Of a stretch of 64,000 bases of DNA, positions 1-11,217 are shown piece by piece. This DNA is from Montifringilla adamsi (taxonomy: Eukaryota; Chordata; Aves; Passeriformes; Passeridae). How positions within the stretch are numbered: position 1 is the stretch's first letter; each line of letters begins with the position of its first letter. Location: NCBI GenBank assembly GCA_017590115.1, contig JAGGNK010008670.1, positions 6,381,677-6,445,676 on the forward strand. Direction: 5' to 3'. The translations under genes were made by a program, and so were the position numbers. A model generated the notes under the pieces. The model worked only from the letters and a program-made list of their open reading frames with translations. It searched no databases and was not told the DNA's origin.

Positions 1-66
1 GCAATAATGACAGAACTGCCAGATAGCTGAGCCCACGGTGTAGAATGAGCACAACAGTGCCCCCCA

Positions 67-88
67 AACACCCTTTTTTGGGGGTGTT
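67..88. repeat. Short inverted repeat (7-bp stem)
   Basis: AACACCC at 67-73 is the reverse complement of GGGTGTT at 82-88, separated by an 8-base T/G loop. The hairpin would be small. A stem of this size is expected by chance many times in 64 kb, so no function is implied. Confidence 0.3.
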
Positions 89-189
89 GACACATCCAGC
101 TGCCTCAGCCACAACTCTGGTCACGGGTGTTTGGCACCTGAGAGCTGGGCCCAGCAGCACAGAGCCTCCAGCAGTGCCACTCTAGCAAG

Positions 190-1480
190 AATAAATCTCA
201 CCAGACAAACTTGATTGCTTTTCTGATAGAAACAGAAAATCAACGGATGAAGGGAATGCTGGAGCTGTAATATATTTGCATCTGAGCAGTGCATTTGATA
301 CTGTGCCTCATGAAATCTTTCTAGAAAAATTAATTTAAATCAGCTTGAAGATCAACACTGTCTTAATTGAAAACAGGCTGGAAAGCCATAAAGAAAAGAT
401 GACAGGGAGTGGCAAAGCATGGAGTTGAAGATGTAGAAGAACCACAAAGCTTACTCTTAATTTATATTTAATATCTGCACTGTTCATCTAGAAATGGTGA
501 AGGAAACAACATTTTAATAAGATATGCAGATGAGATGAAACTAGGAGGAATTAAATCCTCCACAAAAGATGCAAACAGATCCAGAGAGAGAAGCAGTTGG
601 GTCAGGACAGTATAAAATGCATTCAGGATTAGTTACAGAGCAGGGGACTGTGACCAGTTTTCATGTTTACTGGAACAAACAGATCATTAGTTTTCATTGG
701 TAGGAGGAAAGGAGGTTTGGGTTCATAATTTTGTGTGTCTGCTTCTGTGGATGTGAGTCTTGGGAGCCTGGAAGCTTATGAAAATCCACTTCTACCCCAG
801 CATGTTTTACAATTTGGATATTTTCTAAGTTAGTGACATAAGGCAGGATTTGACTTCCTCATGGGTGACATTTTCAGGCTGCAGTCTTCAGGACAGTTGT
901 GCATACTCAATAATACTTGCCAAAAAAAAAAAAATTAGAATTTTCCTGCTAAACATCTGAAACAGAGCAGTAGGTGAATTCCATCTACTCTCTTCAAACT
1001 TGTGGACACAAGTTAGAGCCAAGCTAGAAATGAGCTCTGGCAGCAAAAGGGCAGTGCAGTTTGGGGCAGGACAGGTTCGGATCACCTTTGTGCTCTTCTG
1101 CTCTTTCTACACCTGGAACATTCTGTTCAGTTCTGGGAAGCTCATTAGCAAGGAGATATTGAAAAATTGTGGTAAGTTCAGAGAAGAGTAACAAAAATTA
1201 TCAAGGGGATAGAGAGATTCATTTATAAAGGAAGATTAAAGGAACTAAATCAGTACTGGAAGAACTGAATCTGTAATACACTCAGAGAAAAATGGCTACA
1301 GAGAGATGTAACAATCCAGTGCTGAAAGGTACAAATGCCAAAGACAGGGAAAATTAAGTGGTGGGGGGGTAAAAGGAAGTATGATAATTAGAAATGAGAA
1401 AGCGAAATAGATTAAAAATCCAGAAAGAATTCCTGACAAGGAAACTCTCATGTGCTGCAACACTAGAAGTTAAAGTGAAG
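190..1480 (+). mobile_element. Old CR1-type LINE remnant with reverse-transcriptase relics
   Basis: This is a decayed CR1 non-LTR retrotransposon copy in sense orientation. At 246-317 an open stretch of 24 codons reads like the CR1 palm region: residues AVIYLHLSSAFDTVPHEI correspond to the family pattern V-I-Y-L-D-F-S-K-A-F-D-T-V. At 523-549 the codons give YADEMKLGG, a degenerate form of the catalytic F/Y-A-D-D box followed by the usual T-K-L-G-G. The two blocks lie in different frames, so the copy is frameshifted, and the second catalytic Asp of the box is replaced by Glu. At about 1165-1260 the sequence matches the CR1 segment encoding the end of ORF2 and the start of the 3' region (ggtaagttcagagaagagta and the following purine-rich block). 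The ends are approximate because the copy is strongly diverged; an A13 run at 922-934 interrupts it. It is certainly inactive. The exact CR1 subfamily cannot be called by eye. Confidence 0.75.
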
Positions 1481-2677
1481 AAAAAGCCAGAAGATGTGCA
1501 GTGCAGGGTGATCACCCTGTCCCCCAGAGAGCCAGGAGATCACTGTGCTGCCCCCTGCTCTCCCTGGGATGGGCACAAATCCCCCTCTGGGGGTGACACG
1601 AGAGCAATGAATGTATGAATATGTATGAAACCACTGTGCACTGTGAGCTGAGGTGACAGTATCATTTCTTTCATGTGTTTCAAACTTCCTCCAGTGAGCG
1701 TTTGTTCAGGATGGAGAATTTGGATTCTGGTCTCTGGGTAATTTTCCCCTTGATTATCTGAGAGATTTAATGCTTGGTGGTACCATGGGACCAGACGCAC
1801 CTAGAGGTTTTCTTCTCTGTGTAAAATTTCCAGTTTAATCTCCCACACTTACAGCCACTTGTCATCACCCTACAGCAGTGCACCTTTATGCTCTGTGCCA
1901 GCAGCAGATATCCTTTGTGCCTTGTCCATGCCAACACAGACCCTTCTGCAGGATTTCAGCCTCTCCAGGACTGAGTGGCTGATGCAGCACAGCAGTTTGG
2001 CTTTCTCATCTATTTTGTTTTCCTACATACATGGTACTGCTTTCACCTCTCAAATATTGATTAAGTCAAGCCAAAGCCTTGTACTAATCAGTGCAGCACA
2101 GTCTGCATTGTTATACACGTGAGCCCTCTGTAACTGGCTTTGTAAAGCAGCACGTGAGCTATCTGTTTCCAGAGTGAGACAAGGGCTGCGTGTTTTAGCT
2201 GAGATCAGCTCTTATGTGCTCTGTATCACCTACACTCTCTTCAGGAGTAATTTTATGCACATTAGAAAGTGTAGTTTGGCCCTCCCCCACTCCTAATGAT
2301 AGTTAATTAAACCAACTCATGTGAAGTAAGCCACCTTCCATGAATGATTGAGCAAAGAGAAAGGTTGGATGGCTGCATATCAACCTTGGATATAAGCTGA
2401 TAGATCAGAGGAAAAAAGTGGAAATTAAATGAAGCCATCTTTGGGAGTATTGTTTGCCCCCACCAAAAAGTAGCAGCCTAAAAGGAGACACTCTTTTAAA
2501 ACACAGAGCTGAATTCTTCTGTCTCTTGCACCAGGTGAAACTCCCAAAATGAGCAAAGCTTGTAGGGAGCTTATCTGGAGAGGGAGCACAGACGTGCTCT
2601 GGGAACAGTGGGAACCAGTGGGGTGAACTGTGCCTGCCTGGTTCCCAGCAGCTGTCAAGTGTGAATTGCTAATCTTC
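1481..2677. other. Unannotated interval
   Basis: No gene or recognised repeat seen. A perfect 16-bp palindrome (CAGGGTGATCACCCTG) lies at 1504-1519. The rest is mixed-composition sequence with frequent stops on both strands. Confidence 0.5.
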
Positions 2678-3060
2678 GCATAAAGCCGGAGATGGAGTCA
2701 AATGACTTTGTATTACTGTCATTTGTATTCTGCCTCCGGATGCTTTCATTCCTCTTGCTTTGAGTAATATTTTTTCAACCTTGTCTTCCCATTAAAATTT
2801 CCTCTTCATTAGAGAGCATTTCAATATAATTTCCTCCTGAACCGAGCTCAGGGTACAGCCCAACTAATAAGAATTGCATGATCTGCATTATTATGCACAC
2901 ATAATCCATTATAATTGAATCTTATTCCACTTTAATTGCACGTGTTTACAAACACTGCAACAGATTATGTATTTTAGTTGATTGTGCCATTAATGATTGA
3001 AAAGTCAATGCTATTTTGTGTTAAACCCATTTTTGGCTTGCATAACTAGTGAAACAATAT
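2678..3060. promoter_or_regulatory. Candidate conserved non-coding element, AT-rich with homeodomain and forkhead motifs
   Basis: This stretch stands out by its base composition and motif density. It carries repeated TAAT/ATTA cores, including ttataattgaa and ccattaatgatt. It also has a CACGTG E-box at 2939-2944 that overlaps a TGTTTAC forkhead core starting at 2943. No frame stays open and no repeat signature is visible. These are the features of the deeply conserved developmental enhancers common in amniote gene deserts. Conservation itself cannot be seen in a single sequence, so this is an inference from composition only. Confidence 0.35.
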
Positions 3061-4284
3061 AAAAGTTCTGGGGAGTCACAAGATACGTTTCTAACTTTCT
3101 CTGTTTTATTTTTAAGTGTTGAGAAGAGTTCTCCCCAAACTGAAGCCATGCATCTTTAAAATTGCGACACTTTGTATCACCCAAACGATGTTCAGTCTTC
3201 CAGAGTTTGGCAGGATTTTAGTTGAACACTTGCTCTTGGTTGCATTTGGAAGCTAAAGGTACTTTAGTGACACAGACTTTGTTGTTTGCTGTGATTTACA
3301 ACAGCCCCACCACCCACAAGCTGAGTTCTTCTGTATTTCCAGAGAAATACAGAAGCTTTGCACCCAGAGCTCACCCATTTCTGAGCAGGCTGAAATTCCT
3401 GAGCAGGCCCCCACTGCCTGACTGGGACTTTTGCTTTTGGGCAGTGAGATAAGGTCAGCAGATGCAGAATTATTAAGGAAATGGACCTCCTGAGACTTCA
3501 GATACCGAAGAGAATTGGAAAATTTGGCAGCACACTGTGCTGTTTTGGTGCAAGGTCAGTTAGATAAGGTCAGTCAGGATGTTAAATCTAGCCACTGCCT
3601 AGTTTGTCATCACATTTTGTTACAGGAACAAGGAAGCCTGATAGACCAGAATCCCCAGAAGAAAAAATATGAAAACCAAGTCAATATTTTCACCAAGATT
3701 TATAGAAAATGAACTTCTTTTTATGTGCCTTTTCTCAGATACATTTACCCCATGTAGCTTTAACAGAGATAGGAGTGCTTTATCTGGGCTCTGTTCAGCT
3801 TTTCCCCACATATGTTCATTCTGCTGCTCTTTAAGCCTCTGTGCAGGGCATTTCCTCACCCTAAAATCTGTCCTTCAGACATGAGTAACACATTGCTGAA
3901 GATGCTGACAGGACCACCAATTTTAAACATCTTGCAAAGAGTCCTCAAAACAAACAGTAAATTTTTGTCACCAGTGCATCACAAGTCCAGTGGCTTTCCC
4001 TTGAGCGTCCCCTGATCCGGAAAGTCAGTAATTGAGAACTGACTTCATGGCCCCAAACATGCATATTGACTTGTTTAAATTACATTATAATGTAACAAAA
4101 TACTGCTATGCTAGTGTAGGAGAAAGGGTTTGTCTGAGTGGAAGACAGGTTTGGCAGAAATCAAAATGCAGGTGATGTGCTCAGCAACCTCAGGATGTGA
4201 TTGTTTATGTCTTTGACAATAAATAATACATCACAGGCACTGAAAAATGGAGCTTCACAAAAGTCCTGTGAAGTAAATCAGCAG
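3061..4284. other. Unannotated interval
   Basis: No gene or repeat recognised. The short open frames here overlap on both strands and have no recognisable domain. Confidence 0.5.
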
Positions 4285-4385
4285 CTGTTATCCAGGACAG
4301 AGAGGGAGATGGGGCATAAAAAGGTTAAGGAACTTGACCAAGAGGAAACAGCAACCTGTGGCCACGTCCAGCTCCTGGGGGTGCC
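4285..4385 (+). mobile_element. MIR-like SINE relic
   Basis: The block aaggttaaggaacttgacca near 4321, preceded by a purine-rich cagagaggga segment and followed by a decayed acagc/cag segment, follows the order of the MIR core (gag-rich, GTTAAGTAACTTGCCCAAGG, ACACAGC). Divergence is high, as expected for an element that predates the amniote radiation. The ends are approximate and no tRNA-related head is distinguishable. Confidence 0.45.
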
Positions 4386-5540
4386 CTGGTCTGTGCTGTG
4401 AAGCACAAGCCCTTTCCCTCCCAATTCCCTTTTAGCTACCAGCTGCAAAGAAATGGCCACTAATAATGCATTTGGATACTAAGTTGTCAGGAGGAGATGT
4501 GAAACCATGCGAAATTAATGGTTTTTATGCTCTGTGATGGATTTACAGAGACTCTCAGAGGCTTTAATTTGGACAGGCTGGGTTCTGCCATGCCTTATTG
4601 TTTCATCTATTGGATTTTTGATAAATATAAAGCTCTCCAGTGGGACTGGGGATTTGAAGGGTTTTGGGGTGGAATTAAGAAATATGGTATGATTCTGTGT
4701 TTGTACCAGGAAGGCTTTTGTTTTGTGCTTTTATGGATTTGGGCAGGAACCATGACCTTGTCATTAATTGTTGTCCATTATGACTCAGAACAAACTTACT
4801 GCATTGTTTAAACTATTTTCTAGGCATCACAAAATGTTTAGACATTTTGTCTGTGTTGAAGTGTGAGATTCTGTCCACCTCTGTGTAAGATTCTAGATCA
4901 GGGGGGTATGCTGGTAATGCAGAGGTGATCTTGTAGACATTTATGTTTACTATTATTTATGGCAGTTTGCAGTGATTTGGAAATACTTTGGGTTGAATCT
5001 GGTTAATCCACGTAGCCTGCATGCAGTAAAGGCAGGATTTCAATGCTCTGACTGCCTTGTCCTTTCTTCCTTCCTCCCCTCCATGGATGACATCCTGCTG
5101 CCTCCAGAGCTCTACTCTCAGTGCTAAGTGGCCACAAACACAGTGGGCATTTGTGTTGAGGTTTGCATTCAAGCCAAGAATTTTTTTGTGCTTTTAGGGT
5201 ATATTATTCCAGCATGCCCCTCTGTAGTCAGGCCCCAGTGCTGAGGAAATTCTTTGCTCCCCTGTGATGAGAAGTGTGGCAGAGGTGAAAAGCATCACTA
5301 TTTCTGCAGTCCTTTCAAAGGAGCCCCCGTGGGAGCTGACATTTGAAGGATTCCCTGCATGTGGTGAGGTCTGCTGTCAGCCAGGGAAGCCAGGATCCCT
5401 GAGCTGGCTCACAGGTGCTCGGTGAGGAGCTAAAGCTTTTGTTAGTGGGGAGCAGAGCTCTGGAAGGAGCAGCTCTGTAGCTGCAGGAGAAGAGCTGGTA
5501 CAAGGTCAGAGCCTTTAGAAAGGGCAAAGAGAAAACAAGC
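4386..5540. other. Unannotated interval
   Basis: No gene or repeat recognised. A 97-codon frame at 4518-4811 has no recognisable family, signal or neighbour support and is taken as chance. Confidence 0.5.
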
Positions 5541-5590
5541 CATGCATGCACTGCCTGTGTGCATTTGCATGCATGTGCATATGCAATTAG
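5541..5590. promoter_or_regulatory. Cluster of GCAT/octamer motifs (possible POU-factor sites)
   Basis: In 50 bases there is a perfect octamer ATTTGCAT (5563-5570), repeated ATGCAT cores (5542-5549 and 5569-5574), and GTGCATATGCAA (5575-5586), which keeps the GCATATGC core of the palindromic POU dimer site. Known POU proteins bind such elements. Whether these are bound here is unknown, and alternating GCAT repeats can also arise by slippage. Confidence 0.3.
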
Positions 5591-7484
5591 GCCCGTGGGT
5601 GTAATTAACTCCTGGTTCCTGGGTGCATTTGGAAAACAAAGTGTCAAGTTGCAGAATACACCATCCTCCTTGTGTAAGCATAACTACATCAACCTCAAAA
5701 GAAGAAAGAGGAGGGATTTAAAGCACTGCAAAAGGCTGTATTGAGGCTGAATCCCTTGCAAAATCCTTGTGCTAAATCAAACCCGCTTCAGTTAAATGAG
5801 CTCATCCGCTCCTCCATCGTACAAACTATTAGTTTTTCACTCTCAGTACTGAAAAAAATGTCATAAGTATTATCACTGTTTTTAACCTGGCAAAGGTATT
5901 TGCTGCTGTCCTGAGGTGTGTCTGCCAAGCTTCAGGACCGATGCAATTTTTATGCCTGAAGCTTTGTACAAACATCACCTCTGGGGGTGGGGGGTGGAAA
6001 TAAACGAGTTATCTGAAGAGTTGGCATAGTCTTAACTAGTGTTGAGCAGCTGGAGAATCTGGAAAGCACATCAGACTTGGAGTCTGTGGGGAAAAGAGGA
6101 AATTCTGCAGTTACCAGAGTCTTTACATAAAAGGAACAAATTAAAGGGAGAGGTGAGCAGGCAGAGCACTTCAAAGATGGGAAGTCTGCAGACAAGAAAG
6201 CGTGTTGATAAGACCATTAAAAGCCAGCTAGCAGAGTGATTAATGGAACAGAATTGCCTTTTCGTTCTTGGGATGAGTAGACAATTGCATCCCAACGGGA
6301 TCACCAGAGATCTGAGCACAGAAGTCAAGCCATCACTGAAAATCTGCATTTATTCTCACTGCCCTCCCAAATAGCTCTCCTTCCAGCAAACACTGATAAG
6401 CTGAACTTCCAGATCTACTGGGATTTTAGTGGGCAAGGTTCTTGGAAGAGGAAAAAAAGCTGAAAAGTGGGGGAATATGATTGGTGGCATGCAGAGCTTG
6501 AAGAAAATATCTAAGGAGTTCCTTGAGCAGAAACCTGGATGTGAGGACAGCTCAGGTCCCAGCCAGTTCAAGAATTCCCTGAAGTCCTTGGGAATGCCTG
6601 CAATGCAAACCCCACGGCCAGGGTGGGAGGTCACATCTCAGCACAAATGTTTTCTGTCCCTGCTGGGCAGAGTGCTGCGAGCTGTGGAGCAGCTTTAAGC
6701 TATAGCCAGGAGCAAATGGAGGGCCTTTCAAGCACCAGAAATGCCCAACGATTAACTCAGCAGTGACTGAAATAAAAGAAGCGTCACGCATGGAGGAATA
6801 TTTGGCACGTTTCCAGGTCTTAGCAAATACAAAAGCCCATCAGTCTAAAGAAGCATTAGGAGTTTATGATGTGGAAATAACTGGCTGGTGTGTGACGCAT
6901 TTCCAGCTTATGGTGAGCCGTCTATTAGAAGAAAATGTTTTAGACATTCTGGGGCTGGACTCAACCTCCCTGCCACAGGCCAAATGCCGTGGACATGAGG
7001 CAAGTGTTTCAGAAACAGAATATCCTGCCATGTGCAGAGAGGGAAGAGATCAGGGAACATTAGGCATAATTACTTCTCAGCTGTTTAGTGCTCAGATGAG
7101 GTGATGGGGAAAAGTCTTCTGTAACAGCTGAGTTCAGGCAGTTCTGTGTGCTGTGGTGATACCTTTGCTGGCTTTCTCTCACTCTGAGGCGCCCACTGGA
7201 TGCACAGAAACCTTTTACAGTTTGACCATTTGACTTGAAGAAAGCACTCAGAGTAAAAGGGGATCTGCAGAAATGGCAGGAGTGAGTGAACTGTTCTCAG
7301 TGCATCTATTTTAGCAGTAAGGGAAAAAAAAAAGGGTGGCTTGGTGGCTTAGTCATGTGCAGCAATCAAGGTCAGCATGACCTTGGGTTTGAGTAGCAGC
7401 ACTCCATCCTCTCCAGTGGAGTCAGGGAATGCAGAGCATTCCATGGACACCACCAGGTTTTACAAATCTTCACAATCAGGAAAA
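5591..7484. other. Unannotated interval
   Basis: No gene or repeat recognised. A G-run (gggggtggggggtgg) lies at about 5983-5997. Open frames of 60-113 codons on both strands overlap each other and look like chance. Confidence 0.5.
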
Positions 7485-7560
7485 ATACTTCCTTTACAAA
7501 GAAGCAAACTGAAACACAAGGAAATGCCCAAGAATCCAACAGCACGTCCAGCAGTAACAG
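7485..7560 (+). mobile_element. MIR-like SINE relic
   Basis: The order tttacaaagaagcaaactga, aacacaagg, atgcccaaga, aacagcacg follows the MIR core (TTTACAGATGAGGAAACTGA, GGCACAGAG, TGCCCAAGG, CACAGC). Similarity is partial, so this call is tentative. Confidence 0.4.
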
Positions 7561-8570
7561 GCCATGGTTGGTTGCCAGTCTGTCTCTGCAGCTGCATTCT
7601 CCTTGGGAGAAAAGCTGGGGGAAAGTACCAGAATGTCACTGAAAAAACAGGGCAATGAATCCTTCATCAGAGTAACTCCAAATGGTATTCACAAGCCTTA
7701 CAGCAATTTCCTTAATGGGCACTTTCTGAAGAGTGTTTCTCTAGAGAACTTCCTCATTGGAAGAAAATCTCAGGTAGTTTCAGGAGGGCAAGTCACTTCC
7801 TTCCATAACCAACCTTCCTTCCTTCCTGGGGGTGAGGGGCTGCCCCAAAGTGTCTGCAGCCTTTATGGTGGTAGCAGACTCAGCAGTGAACCTCTGACTC
7901 TAAGAAATGCTGCCTTTCATACAGTGAATACGCGAAGATGGGAGCCAAAACCCAACTCAGTCAAGCTGAAAAATGGGCCTGTATCTATTTTTTTTCCTTC
8001 TTTTAAACACTAATTTTCTGTCCTCTGGGTCTTTTTAATTCTTCTCTCTGCTATTTTTGTCAAAGACAAGATTTGCGCTTTTTATTTGACACAGTCTTTT
8101 CAGTTCCTCTGGGAAAAAAAATTTTAAAAAGTAGAAGCTGTGGATATATCAGTGCCAGCTACAAAGTACTACAGAGAAGATTTCTCTGCTGGAGAAACTC
8201 TGTTATGTGTCACATAGCACCAGAGGAAGGGAGGTTTGGTCCAAACTCTTTACCTTTGGGCAGCATTTTTAACGCTGTGACATTAAGAACCATCCCAGAA
8301 GAAAATGTTCACTCTTCTCTCCTGAAGAAGAGCCAGGACTTCTCAAATGCTTATAGGATCTGGACACTCACACTTGTTTCCATTTCAGACAATACTACCT
8401 GGTCACAATGCACTTGCTCTTTATGGCTTTTATGAAAGAAAATGCCCAGACATTTGCAGGAACAGAGTCCCTTTTGCTTCCTGACTTGAATATCATAGTA
8501 AATTTATGGGCTTTGCAAGTACCTTCATGCTCAGAAGGCAGGGTCTGTTGCAGGAAGAGTTTTAAAACCA
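7561..8570. other. Unannotated interval
   Basis: No gene or repeat recognised. The 149-codon frame at 7564-8013 and the 120-codon frame at 8073-8435 have no recognisable domain or splice context. A short CTTC tract lies near 7820. Confidence 0.5.
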
Positions 8571-8895
8571 AATCACAGAATGTCTTAAGTTGGAGGGGAC
8601 CCACAAGGATCATTGAGTCCAACTCCTGGCTCTGCACAGGACACCCCAAGAACCACACCCTGTGCCTGAGAGCCTTGTCCAAATGCTCTTGGAGTTCTGG
8701 AAGCCTTGGAACTGTGACCACTTTGCTGGGGAGCCTGTTCAGTGCCTGACCACCCTCTGGGTGAAGAATGTTTTCCTCATGCTCAACCTGAACCTCCACT
8801 GACACAGCTCCAGCCATTCCCTTGGACCCTACTGCTGCTCAGCACAGAGAAGGGATCAGTCCCTGCCCCTCCTCTTCCCTCAGAAAGGGGAAACT
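8571..8895 (-). mobile_element. CR1 LINE, 5'-truncated 3' end
   Basis: Read on the - strand this is the 3'-terminal part of a CR1 element. On the + strand it begins with aatcacagaatgtcttaag, ttggaggggaccc, acaaggatcattgagtccaac, the typical reverse complement of the CR1 3' end. It continues through the blocks for the conserved pre-terminal region (gagcctgttcagtgcctgac, accctctgggtgaagaatg). It runs on past ctcagcacagagaagggatc to a tail of similarity near 8895. As is usual for CR1 there is no poly(A) tail, and the copy is 5'-truncated. No coding capacity remains. The 140-codon frame on the - strand inside it is part of the repeat, not a gene. Confidence 0.88.
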
Positions 8896-10119
8896 GAGGA
8901 AATGTTTGCTCAGACAAGAACAATTCCTTGACTGGCAACGTTGCTGCTTCCATCACTCCTCTGAAAATGTGCCAAGAGGTACTTTCCTGGGCAACATGAC
9001 ATCTTAGCCATGTTTACTTGAGCTAAAGAGACATCTACCTTGTGCCAGTAGAAGGAAAACATTTCCCCATGAGAATGGTGTAATTCTGCTGACAAACATC
9101 ACCATGGCACGGAGCTATGGCATTTTCCAACAGAAATGAGCAAGCCTAGCTAAAATACCACGGCAACCTCACGACCTGTGATGCACCAGCACAGCCCTGA
9201 CCTGGCCCTCACATCCCTCCCTGTGCCTGGGTGTGATCAGAGGAGGCCAGACCCGGGCTAGCACAGCCCTGCAGGGCTGGGGTAAAAGGAGCTGCTGGCT
9301 CTCTGCAGGAGCCTGTGCCTGAGTCCTGTGAGCACTGGCTGTGAGCAGCACTGCAGCAGAGCAGCAGCCCTGCCTGCAGCAATCCTCGCTGCACCTGGGG
9401 ATGCCACAGCCCTGCCCGGGACGTGGCTGGGTTCAGTGCTGCTCCCGAGCAAAGCAGCAAGAGCTGGGGTCACCTGCTGAGGGGCTGAGCAGGGAACAGG
9501 GAGAAGGACTGCCCAAGCTGAGCTGATGTCTGCCTGCTCCTCCTCCTGCTGCTGCTGTTTCCTGGGAGCTGAGGATCAGATCAGTTCTATTTTCAGGATT
9601 TAGATAAAAGTTTCAGTCACAGGTCATGACTCCCTCAGTTACGAGGGATTCTGACCATTTTTCCTGCGGGGTGGGAACAAGAGAGCAGCTGCTCTGCTGT
9701 GCCTGCCAAGCTCTGTCCTGCCTGGCTGGAGTGCCCAGCTCAGGGAAAGCTGCTTCCTTCATCCAGAGGCCATAAAGATGCTGACACCCACAAATGTGCA
9801 CACCAGGGAAATTCATGCATGGTCTCCCAGAGCTGGCCTTCAGTACATACTGTCTGTGCTCCTGCTGGTGCAAAGTCTCTTCCCTGTGCCCTCCTCAGAC
9901 ACTGCCTTTCAAGGCACAAGATTTCACAGAATCACTGCAAAACCAGAGATCTCCTGACAGGAGCAGAAAAACAGAGGGCTGGGAGAAGGTTCTGCATCAC
10001 TGAGCCCAATTGCCTGCAGTCACAGGCCATCATTCCATAAGATCCCCTTCATCCAGCAGTGAAGCTGTTATCATAAAACTGGTTTTGCCTGGTTTACAGT
10101 TTACTTTATTTACCTACAC
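8896..10119. other. Unannotated interval with a GC-richer patch
   Basis: No gene is recognised. From about 9180 to 9560 the sequence is GC-richer and full of CAG/CTG-type triplets (agcagcactgcagcagagca), which explains the several overlapping open frames there. CpG remains scarce, so this is not a CpG island. Faint similarity to the CR1 3' end at about 9920-10050 is too weak to annotate. Confidence 0.45.
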
Positions 10120-11165
10120 CTCTTTGTCAAGAGGACTAATTTAATGCCTCATTCTTCTGATCTTCCCAAAATTTCCAGCCTTTTACCTATTTGTTCTTGT
10201 GTCAATGCTGTTCTTGAGTAGAAATAGCTCTTCCCACCCTCCAGTGTTAGCCCTCCTCCCAGCTGCATTTGTAGACAGCAGAAATCTCTCAAAGCCATAG
10301 AAAGGAAAGGCTGCATTTGCTGCACTTCTCTGCAGCTGTTTCTTCTTTTAATAGACCTTTTCTGAGTTTCCTTGCCAGGACTGACTGCCTGGTGCTCCAG
10401 GTAAGGTCTCATCAAGCCCTGGAGCAGGGGTGTTCACACTGGATGTCTGATGCATCATCATAGACTCACAAAGTCTCTTGGGGCATGCCAGAACATCTGA
10501 CTTCACTTTTTTCTTTATCATTTTGAAAGGATAAGCCCCATTTCACAGGAATAGTGCATGTCAGGATTCTCTCAGTGCCCAGCCTTGCCCTTCACACGAT
10601 CACATCCTTCTTCACTCTTCCATCTCTCCTGCTGCAGCCTTCAAGTCTATCCCATTTTTTGAATAGTTTTCTGAACTTCCACTATTGTGCTTATCCACCC
10701 GAATTTCACCTCAGCTGAAAATTTTGAAGCATCTCCTTTTGTGCCAGGAAAATTAGAATTATAAATGCAACCAATCTCGCCCACCAACCCTAAAGGGACA
10801 CCAGGTTCACCACTACACCCCAAACTTTGCCAAAATATACTCTGTAGTTGTCCAAACATTTCCTGCACAATTCCACTAATCCCTGTTTTCTGCAGTTTGA
10901 CTAATCTTGTCACCATGTCAAATACACTGTAGAAGTCCAGAGAGATTAGATCTACTGCACTGCTTTGTTAGGAAAATCAATTATCCTATCAAATAAAATC
11001 ATCAAATGCATCTGACACAACATTGCTTTGGTAAAGCTTTGCTGCATTCTTTCCTTCAAAAATAAGTCCTTTTAACTCCTGAAGCTTTGTATAACTTTGA
11101 GGTCAGACAAACCAGCCTTTAGTCACAGAGATCATATTTTTCCTTTAAAAAATATACTACGTGAG
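10120..11165 (-). mobile_element. Old CR1-type LINE remnant, reverse transcriptase through 3' region
   Basis: Read on the - strand, the order of blocks matches CR1 ORF2 and its 3' region. Near 11080-11130 there is a decayed block for the N-Y-R-P-V-S-L-T-S motif (gaggtcagacaaaccagcct on +). Near 10920-10990 the reverse complement encodes DFYSVFDMV, a form of the D-F-S-K-A-F-D-T-V palm motif. At 10390-10415 gtgctccaggtaaggtctca is the reverse complement of the conserved CR1 block downstream of the catalytic domain. From 10140 to 10260 the reverse complement reads gggaagagctatttctactc, aagaacagcattgacacaag, aacaaataggtaaaaggctg, a block well known from CR1 and L3 3' regions. Frameshifts and stops are frequent. 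The copy keeps about 1 kb, which is long for such an old insertion. The border with the older-looking flank is approximate. Confidence 0.72.
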
Positions 11166-11173
11166 GACTACAC

Positions 11174-11217
11174 AAAGGGGTGACAGGAACAGTGACAAAA
11201 GGGTGACAGGAACAGTA
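11174..11217. repeat. Two-copy tandem repeat, period 23 bp
   Basis: aaaggggtgacaggaacagt at 11174 recurs at 11197 with one substitution (aaaagggtgacaggaacagt), giving nearly two copies of a 23-bp unit. It lies just outside the old CR1 remnant. It looks like a simple local duplication. Confidence 0.75.

Noticed and set aside
5983..5997. G-run as a G-quadruplex element
   Set aside because: Fewer than four clear, well-spaced G-tracts, and no promoter or other context.
9180..9560. CAG/CTG-rich patch that could be a coding exon with repeats
   Set aside because: Open frames occur on both strands at once, CpG is scarce, and no protein family or splice-site pair is visible.
9920..10050. Possible further CR1 3'-end fragment (tttcacagaatcactg, then gcatcactgagcccaattgc)
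   Set aside because: Only two short blocks resemble the CR1 3' end and the distance between them is off. It may be an extremely old copy but cannot be supported by eye.
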